NCBI GenBank assembly: GCA_036782715.1
Contig: DAIPYN010000037.1
Span: 1-12,189, forward strand
DNA length: 12,189 nucleotides
Reading direction: 5' to 3'
Origin: UBA3478 sp036782715
Lineage (GTDB): Bacteria > Bacteroidota > Bacteroidia > Flavobacteriales > Flavobacteriaceae
Part shown: positions 7,374 through 12,189 of the stretch, piece by piece
How positions within the stretch are numbered: the first letter of the stretch is position 1
Layout: each line of letters starts with the position of its first letter
The notes under the pieces: model-generated
The model's database searches: none
Told to the model about the DNA's origin: nothing
What the model saw: only the letters and a program-made list of their open reading frames with translations
Made by a program: the position numbers and the translations under genes

Positions 7374-8009
7374 TTAGTGCTTATTAGTCTCCTTCAGAAA
7401 TTCGGGAAGTAAACTTTTAAAACGATTGATTCTGGGTATTGAAACTGATCGAATATAAGGGTCGTTAGGATGATTCTTTTCGTAATCTTGGTGATAGTCC
7501 TCAGCCGGATAAAAAATCTCAAAAGGAACCACCTCGGTTGCAATAGGGGCGCTATAGTATTCGGCGATACTATCGATGTAAGATTCAAGAATCATTTTCT
7601 CTAATTCGTTTTTATAAAAAGCGATTGATCGATACTGCTTTCCTTTATCTGGTCCTTGTCGATTGACACTAGTGGGGTCATGCGAAGCGTAGTATACACT
7701 TACCAAATCGGCAAAACTCCTCACCTTAGGGTTGTAATATACAGCAACGGCCTCTGCATGTGAAGTACGCCCATAACTTACCTCTCGATAGGTTGGGTTT
7801 TTCTCTGTTCCTCCGCTATATCCTGAAATAACTTCGTAGACCCCTTCTACACTCTCATAGATCGCCTCAACGCACCAGAAACATCCAGAGGCAAAATAGG
7901 CTACTGATGCATCTTCGGGAACACTTTCGGGAGTTATTTGAGGTTGCGTTTGGCTTTGCGTTTGACAAGCTTGAAGCGCTAGAAGGACGACGAGAATGAA
8001 ACGTTTCAT
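7374..8009 (-). CDS. msrA: Peptide-methionine (S)-S-oxide reductase MsrA, predicted lipoprotein
   Basis: Repairs oxidised proteins by reducing the S epimer of methionine sulfoxide. The active-site GCFWC is at residues 42-46, with Cys43 as the catalytic cysteine, followed by the family patterns GYSGGTEKNPTY, HAEAV and YHQDYEKNHPNDPYI. The product has 211 residues, longer than the minimal cytosolic enzyme. The first 15 residues form a lipoprotein signal (hydrophobic stretch, then LQAC with Cys15 as the lipidation site), followed by a Q/T-rich linker. It should therefore act in the periplasm, anchored to a membrane. No MsrB domain or neighbouring msrB is seen. Its start lies 2 bp after a small ORF and its stop 4 bp before the GT2 gene, so it is probably co-transcribed with both. 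Confidence 0.96.
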   Translation of the reverse strand: MKRFILVVLLALQACQTQSQTQPQITPESVPEDASVAYFASGCFWCVEAIYESVEGVYEVISGYSGGTEKNPTYREVSYGRTSHAEAVAVYYNPKVRSFADLVSVYYASHDPTSVNRQGPDKGKQYRSIAFYKNELEKMILESYIDSIAEYYSAPIATEVVPFEIFYPAEDYHQDYEKNHPNDPYIRSVSIPRINRFKSLLPEFLKETNKH

Positions 8010-8011
8010 TT

Positions 8012-8164
8012 CTAGAGTTTTTTTAAAATACGTGCATTAACAAAGAGTAGGATAGCGAAAGAGAGCATTAACCAAAACCATAAATCAAAGGTAGATTCAA
8101 GCCCTCTGTTGATCGCAAGTCCTGCACTAGTTAGAATTCCTAGATAGTTAAATCTAAGCACCAT
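8012..8164 (-). CDS. Small hydrophobic protein (50 residues), candidate
   Basis: Short frame between secA and msrA, starting at an ATG 34 bp after the secA stop and ending with TAG 2 bp before the msrA ATG. The 50 residues begin MVLRFNYLGILTSAG and end FVNARILKKL. There are two hydrophobic stretches, about residues 6-18 and 28-43. The second, rich in Trp, Phe and Leu, looks like a membrane helix, followed by a basic tail that would sit in the cytoplasm. The frame stays open upstream into the secA tail as far as a TGA at 8228-8230, but the only ATG is the one used here. No clear Shine-Dalgarno site is visible. The tight fit to msrA supports a real gene in the secA-msrA transcription unit. I recognise no family; an untranslated spacer is the alternative. 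Confidence 0.5.
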   Translation of the reverse strand: MVLRFNYLGILTSAGLAINRGLESTFDLWFWLMLSFAILLFVNARILKKL

Positions 8165-8198
8165 TTCACGACGTATGACTGCAATATCTTTGATAAGG

Positions 8199-11100
8199 CT
8201 ACGATTTAAGAACCCATTGTCCTGATTTCAGGAGCGGCTCGGCTTGTTTAAATTTCACTTCTTTTTCTTCTCCACTTAACGGATTCAGAATAATGACTTT
8301 TTCGTTTCTACCAATTTTTGGATGTTGACGAACAACGGTTTCTACTTTTGGTCTTGTCCCAGTGGCAGATGCACCCGCAGCACGATTTTGACTTGCCAAC
8401 TCATCGCTGTTTAATACTTCCTCTTTAGAAAGATTCAGCTTTTCCCGTTTAGGTTGTTGCACTTTCGAAGCGTCTCTAACTCCTTCAGGGCTTTTTGTAG
8501 GTATTCCTGCTTTGAACAAGAAGCTGATTAAATCTCGATTAACACCATCAATCATCGTCCTAAACAACTCAAAGGCTTCAAACTTGTAGATCAGAAGCGG
8601 ATCTTTCTGCTCATGAACGGCTAGCTGCACCGATTGCTTTAATTCATCCATCTTACGTAAATGGTTCTTCCAAGTCTCATCAATGAGTGCTAATGCAATA
8701 TTCTTTTCGAAGTCTGAAATCAGTGATTTACCCTTTGATTCAAAAGCCTTCTCTAAATCGGTAACGATTTGAAGGGTACGATTACCATCGGTGAATGGAA
8801 CCACAATTCGCTTGAATTGATTATTTGGATTTTTGAATACTTCCTCAATAACAGGAAACGCCTGATTAGCACTTCTCGCTAACTGATCACTATATGCCTT
8901 GAATGCTTTTTGATAAAGCTTCTGTGACAGTTCGGTTATTGAACCTTTGTCGAATTCTGTTTCACTAATCGCTTCAACAATCCCGAAAACTTGAATACAA
9001 TCATAGCTAAACTGCTTGTAATCAGAAGAATTCTTCGCTTGCTCTACAATGGACTCAGCAGTATCGAAAATCATATTAGCGATATCTACTTTCAGTCGCT
9101 CGCCAAATAGGGCGTGTTTTCTGCGCTTGTATATAACCTCTCGCTGAGCATTCATTACATCATCATACTCAAGAAGTCGTTTACGAATACCAAAGTTGTT
9201 TTCTTCCACTTTCTTTTGTGCGCGCTCAATAGATTTAGTCATCATGCTGTGCTGAATGACCTCACCTTCTTCGAGTCCCATTCGGTCCATGATTTTCGCC
9301 ATTCGCTCAGAACCAAATAAACGCATCAAATTATCTTCTAAAGAAACATAGAACTGTGAACTTCCTGGGTCTCCTTGCCTTCCTGAACGACCTCGAAGCT
9401 GCCTGTCTACTCGACGGGAATCATGCCTTTCTGTTCCAATAATTGCTAAACCACCTGATTGTTTTACCCCTTCTGAGAGCTTAATGTCGGTTCCACGACC
9501 TGCCATATTTGTCGCTATGGTTACGACTCCTGGGTTTCCAGCTTCGGCAACAATATCTGCTTCTTTTTGGTGCAACTTTGCGTTGAGTACGTTGTGTTTT
9601 ATTTTTCTAACACTCAGTAACTTAGAAAGTAATTCTGAGATTTCTACCGAAGTCGTACCAATAAGAACAGGTCTTTTTTGCTCTGACAGTTTTACAACCT
9701 CCTCGATAATTGCATTGTACTTTTCTCGTTTTGTTTTGTAGATCAGATCCTCTCGGTCTTCTCTCGCAATCGGGCGATGGGTAGGAATTTCAACCACATC
9801 TAATTGGTAAATTTCCCAGAATTCCCCTGCTTCAGTTACCGCAGTACCGGTCATTCCCGACAACTTGTGATACATTCTGAAATAATTCTGAAGAGTAACC
9901 GTTGCAAAGGTCTGTGTAAGTGCTTCAATTTTCACCTTTTCCTTGGCTTCAATCGCTTGGTGGAGGCCATCAGAATAGCGACGTCCTTCCATAATACGAC
10001 CGGTTTGTTCATCGACAATTTTAACTTTATTGTCGATCACCACATATTCTACATCTTTTTCGAATAGGGTGTAGGCCTTAAGAAGTTGAGTTAGGGTGTG
10101 AATTCGCTCACTTTTTACTGAAAAATCACTAAAGAGTGCTTTCTTACGGTCGGCTTCTTCTTCAATAGGTAAGCCGGCACTTTCGATCTTAGCAATTTCA
10201 CTTCCGATATCAGGGAGAATGAAGAAATGTTCATCTTGACCGGCAGATAAGGTCTGAATTCCTTTTTCGGTAAGTTCGATCTGATTGGTTTTTTCATCAA
10301 TAGTGAACCAGAGGTCGGCATCAACCTTTGCCATTTCTTTACCATTATCTTGTAGGTAAAGACTTTCTGTTTTTTGTAAAAGTTGCTTAACACCTTCCTC
10401 GCTCAAAAACTTGATTAGCGCTTTGTTCTTTGGAAGACCTCGATGCACTTGTAAGAGTTTAAATCCACCTGAGGTAGTTTCGCCACTTTGAATGAGTTTT
10501 TTGGCCTCTACTAATAAATTGGTTAGATAGCTTCGTTGTTGTTGTACGAGATCTGCAACTACTGGTCTTAAGGCGTCGAATTCATGGCGTTCTCCTTCTG
10601 GTACTGGCCCTGAGATAATTAGCGGAGTTCGAGCGTCATCTACAAGTACAGAATCAACCTCATCCACGATTGCATAATGTGGCTTTCTCTGAACGAGTTC
10701 GGTAGGTTGATGGGCCATGTTATCTCTCAGGTAATCAAATCCGAATTCGTTATTGGTACCATAAGTGATGTCTGCGGTATAAGCCGCTTTTCGTTCAGCA
10801 GAGTTGGGTTGGTGAAGATCGATACAATCAACGCTTAATCCATGGAATTCAAATATAGGTGCCATCCATTGACTATCTCGTTTGGCTAGATAATCGTTCA
10901 CTGTTACTAAGTGAACTCCTCGGCCTGTTAAAGCATTTAGAAATACAGGAAGGGTGGCTACTAAGGTTTTACCCTCTCCGGTTTGCATTTCGGCAATTTT
11001 ACCTTGATGCAGAACGATACCCCCAATGAGCTGAACATCGTAATGCACCATATCCCAAACTACTTCTTTCCCAGCAGCATTCCATGAATTCTTCCAAATA

Positions 11101-11561
11101 GCTTGTTCACCCTCAATGGTTACATATTCTTTTCTAGCCGAAAGCTCTCGATCGAACACAGAGGCCGATACAGATAGATGTTGGTTTTCTTTAAATCTTT
11201 TTGCGGTTTCTCTAACCAAAGCAAATGCCTTGGGTAAAAGATCGTTTAGAACCTGTTGTTCTTGTTCAATTTTCGAGTGCTCTAAAGTATCGATCTCTTG
11301 GTAAAGTGCTTCACGCGCATCGATATCTTCGGTAGCTTCAATTTGCTGCTCAAGGGCATTTATTTCTTCGGTAATTGAAGCGGTAGCCTGTTTAATCTCT
11401 TTTTTGAAATTTGCAGATTGTGTTCTTAGTTCGTCTAAATCAAAGTTTTCAAGTTCCTTTTCAGCTTCTTTAACCGCTTCGACTAGGGGTCTCAACGATT
11501 TTACATCCTTTTCTGATTTATCTCCGACGAATACTTTTAAAATCTTGTTTACGATCCCCAT
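8199..11561 (-). CDS. secA: Preprotein translocase ATPase subunit SecA
   Basis: ATP-driven motor that pushes unfolded preproteins through SecYEG. Visible parts are the N-terminal coiled segment, the Walker A sequence (TGEGKT, residues 194-199), the DEVD box at 300-303 followed by SVLVDDARTPLIISG, GRGTD at 688-692, and the helicase motif QLRGRSGRQGDPGSS around residues 724-738. The length of 1120 residues is well above E. coli SecA (901). The extra sequence is partly in the N-terminal region (about residues 35-130) and partly an insertion in the preprotein cross-linking region (about 330-450), as is usual in Bacteroidota. The tail after residue 1085 (GRNEKVIILNPLSGEEKEVK) has no cysteines, so the zinc-binding CxCx8CH end is missing. 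The ATG is preceded by an AG-rich GAAAGAAAG. It follows the DUF2795 terminator and so may have its own promoter. Confidence 0.98.
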   Translation of the reverse strand: MGIVNKILKVFVGDKSEKDVKSLRPLVEAVKEAEKELENFDLDELRTQSANFKKEIKQATASITEEINALEQQIEATEDIDAREALYQEIDTLEHSKIEQEQQVLNDLLPKAFALVRETAKRFKENQHLSVSASVFDRELSARKEYVTIEGEQAIWKNSWNAAGKEVVWDMVHYDVQLIGGIVLHQGKIAEMQTGEGKTLVATLPVFLNALTGRGVHLVTVNDYLAKRDSQWMAPIFEFHGLSVDCIDLHQPNSAERKAAYTADITYGTNNEFGFDYLRDNMAHQPTELVQRKPHYAIVDEVDSVLVDDARTPLIISGPVPEGERHEFDALRPVVADLVQQQRSYLTNLLVEAKKLIQSGETTSGGFKLLQVHRGLPKNKALIKFLSEEGVKQLLQKTESLYLQDNGKEMAKVDADLWFTIDEKTNQIELTEKGIQTLSAGQDEHFFILPDIGSEIAKIESAGLPIEEEADRKKALFSDFSVKSERIHTLTQLLKAYTLFEKDVEYVVIDNKVKIVDEQTGRIMEGRRYSDGLHQAIEAKEKVKIEALTQTFATVTLQNYFRMYHKLSGMTGTAVTEAGEFWEIYQLDVVEIPTHRPIAREDREDLIYKTKREKYNAIIEEVVKLSEQKRPVLIGTTSVEISELLSKLLSVRKIKHNVLNAKLHQKEADIVAEAGNPGVVTIATNMAGRGTDIKLSEGVKQSGGLAIIGTERHDSRRVDRQLRGRSGRQGDPGSSQFYVSLEDNLMRLFGSERMAKIMDRMGLEEGEVIQHSMMTKSIERAQKKVEENNFGIRKRLLEYDDVMNAQREVIYKRRKHALFGERLKVDIANMIFDTAESIVEQAKNSSDYKQFSYDCIQVFGIVEAISETEFDKGSITELSQKLYQKAFKAYSDQLARSANQAFPVIEEVFKNPNNQFKRIVVPFTDGNRTLQIVTDLEKAFESKGKSLISDFEKNIALALIDETWKNHLRKMDELKQSVQLAVHEQKDPLLIYKFEAFELFRTMIDGVNRDLISFLFKAGIPTKSPEGVRDASKVQQPKREKLNLSKEEVLNSDELASQNRAAGASATGTRPKVETVVRQHPKIGRNEKVIILNPLSGEEKEVKFKQAEPLLKSGQWVLKS

Positions 11562-11606
11562 ATTTCTTTCTTTCGCGTACTTATTGTAGTGACGATAAAT
11601 TTAATT

Positions 11607-11630
11607 AAAAAAGCCTCTTGTAGAGGCTTT
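11607..11630 (-). terminator. Rho-independent terminator after the DUF2795 gene
   Basis: On the minus strand an 8-bp perfect stem (AAAGCCTC pairing with GAGGCTTT) encloses a 5-nt loop and runs directly into a T tract that continues as AATTAAATT. The stem lies at 11610-11617 and 11623-11630, about 27 bp past the DUF2795 stop and about 46 bp before the secA start. On the plus strand the hairpin is followed by only three T residues, so it should act mainly in the minus direction. Confidence 0.85.
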
Positions 11631-11656
11631 GATTGAAGTGTTTTCGATAAATACGG

Positions 11657-11881
11657 TTAGTATTCATCCTCATTCCAAAGGTAGTCTTCTTCAGAAGGGT
11701 AGTCAGGCCAGATTTCTTCGATTGATTCGTAAATTTCTTCGCCCTCTTCTTCCATTGACTGAAGGTTTTCAACAACCTCAAGAGGTGCACCTGTTCTAAT
11801 GGCATAGTCGATAAGCTCATCCTTAGTAGCAGGCCAAGGCGCATCGCTTAAATAAGAGGCAAGTTCTAACGTCCAGTACAT
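11657..11881 (-). CDS. DUF2795 domain protein
   Basis: Soluble acidic protein of 74 residues. The N-terminal 45 residues form a helical unit (ELASYLSDAPWPATKDELID, then AIRTGAPLEVVENLQSM) that matches what I know of DUF2795, a domain with no settled biochemical role. The C-terminal part is very acidic (EEEGEEIYESIEEIW and PSEEDYLWNEDEY). Near-identical short proteins occur directly next to secA in many Flavobacteriia, so the pairing here is a lineage feature. The gene has a candidate promoter about 23 bp upstream and its own terminator downstream, so it is probably expressed as a separate short transcript despite the neighbour relation. The start ATG follows an A-rich TAAAAATAT typical of the phylum. 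Confidence 0.9.
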   Translation of the reverse strand: MYWTLELASYLSDAPWPATKDELIDYAIRTGAPLEVVENLQSMEEEGEEIYESIEEIWPDYPSEEDYLWNEDEY

Positions 11882-11904
11882 ATATTTTTAGGTTTAATTT
11901 TTTG

Positions 11905-11912
11905 CAAAAATA
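11905..11912 (-). promoter_or_regulatory. Candidate Bacteroidota -7 promoter element for the DUF2795 gene
   Basis: The minus strand reads TATTTTTG, an exact match to the phylum's -7 consensus TAnnTTTG, ending 23 bp before the DUF2795 ATG. This would give a leader of roughly 15-18 nt. I did not find a TTG (-33 element) at the expected spacing, so the call rests on one short, A+T-rich box. Confidence 0.38.
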
Positions 11913-11966
11913 GAAGTTCGATGCTATCTACCTACTCCTTTTCAAAAAATCGTTGTTAAATATTGG

Positions 11967-12092
11967 TTAATCTCTTCGCTTGTCCTTTAAAAATCGACGT
12001 TCTTGCCGTTTTTTATTTCGTCTTTTCATTTGAACTAGAAGAAATAAATAGACCACAACTAGCGCACCTAATAGGAAATAAAAATTCTGCAT
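11967..12092 (-). CDS. Small single-helix basic membrane protein (41 residues), candidate
   Basis: Short frame of 41 residues with a clean membrane-protein layout. A hydrophobic helix at about residues 3-20 (NFYFLLGALVVVYLFLLV) is followed by a strongly basic tail (QMKRRNKKRQERRFLKDKRR). By the positive-inside rule the tail faces the cytoplasm. The ATG lies 7 bp after the stop of the preceding minus-strand frame and the stop TAA is at 11967-11969, so it fits an operon. Shape and spacing argue for a real gene, though the family is not recognised. It is too short to assign function; interaction of the basic tail with membrane lipid, RNA or a protein partner is only conceivable. Confidence 0.6.
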   Translation of the reverse strand: MQNFYFLLGALVVVYLFLLVQMKRRNKKRQERRFLKDKRRD

Positions 12093-12099
12093 ATCTAAT

Positions 12100-12189
12100 C
12101 TATTTTCGAGCAAGTTCAGCCCTGCGAATATATAAGATTCCCAGACTAATGGCCAATAATATAGCTGTTGACCCTATTTCTTGTGCCCC
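12100..12189 (-). CDS. C-terminal end of an unidentified protein with a hydrophobic segment, partial
   Basis: Only the last 29 codons lie in the window; the 5' part continues beyond base 12189. They read GAQEIGSTAILLAISLGILY and then IRRAELARK before TAG. This is a hydrophobic segment of about 16 residues followed by a basic end, as at the C-terminus of an integral membrane protein or a tail-anchored one. The stop is 7 bp before the start of the 41-residue protein. The family cannot be identified from this fragment. Confidence 0.5.
   Translation of the reverse strand, partial: GAQEIGSTAILLAISLGILYIRRAELARK

Noticed and set aside
10115..10393. A 92-residue minus-strand frame inside secA
   Set aside because: It is another frame of the secA coding region, with no recognisable domain, and secA is intact across it.
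11596..11603. TAAATTTA upstream of secA as a -7 promoter box
   Set aside because: It lacks the final G of TAnnTTTG, adjoins the terminator T tract, and has no TTG at the right distance; too weak to list as a promoter.
11605..11844. A 79-residue minus-strand frame overlapping the DUF2795 gene
   Set aside because: The DUF2795 frame gives a recognisable protein with a better start, and this alternative runs through the terminator hairpin.
11931..11942. AAGGAG on the minus strand upstream of DUF2795
   Set aside because: No start codon follows at a usable distance, and a TAG comes directly after; a chance match.

Overview
The window looks like chromosomal DNA from a Bacteroidota bacterium, most likely of the order Flavobacteriales. 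The signs are an A+T-rich sequence with few Shine-Dalgarno sites, a very long SecA (1120 residues) whose tail lacks the usual zinc-binding cysteines, a DUF2795 protein directly upstream of secA, a MsrA with a lipoprotein signal, and a TAnnTTTG-type promoter element. I cannot name a genus.

Plus strand, 1-5531: one tight run of co-directional genes. They are the 3' part of a GT39-like (ArnT/PMT-type) membrane glycosyltransferase, mazG, a MATE exporter, a 74-residue acidic protein, a PAP2-family phosphatase, and a second GT39 glycosyltransferase. Gaps are 2-7 bp, or the genes overlap (ATGA at mazG/MATE, 14 bp at MATE/small protein), so this is probably one operon whose promoter lies outside the window. 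PAP2 and the second GT39 lie in the same reading frame, separated only by a TAA and two codons.

Minus strand, 12189-5497, in transcription order: the C-terminal end of an unidentified protein with a hydrophobic segment; a 41-residue one-helix basic protein; DUF2795 with a candidate promoter and a clear rho-independent terminator; secA; a 50-residue hydrophobic small ORF; a lipoprotein MsrA; a polyprenyl-phosphate-type GT2 glycosyltransferase; and a flippase-like membrane protein (PF03706 type). The last gene ends convergently with the second GT39, and the two coding ends overlap by 35 bp.

The common theme is lipid-linked sugar chemistry at the inner membrane. The GT2 enzyme would load a sugar on polyprenyl phosphate on the cytoplasmic side. 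The GT39 enzymes would use such donors on the periplasmic side. The PAP2 enzyme could dephosphorylate a lipid or polyprenyl diphosphate, and the PF03706-type protein could take part in handling the lipid or its transfer. That cooperation is inference from families and neighbourhood. secA, mazG and msrA are housekeeping genes.

No gene-free stretch exceeds 300 bases. The longest is 85 bases (11882-11966). I saw no tRNA, rRNA, CRISPR array, insertion sequence or phage signature. Most of the window is ordinary; the points most worth checking are the two small ORFs, the in-frame PAP2/GT39 junction and the split glycosylation module.
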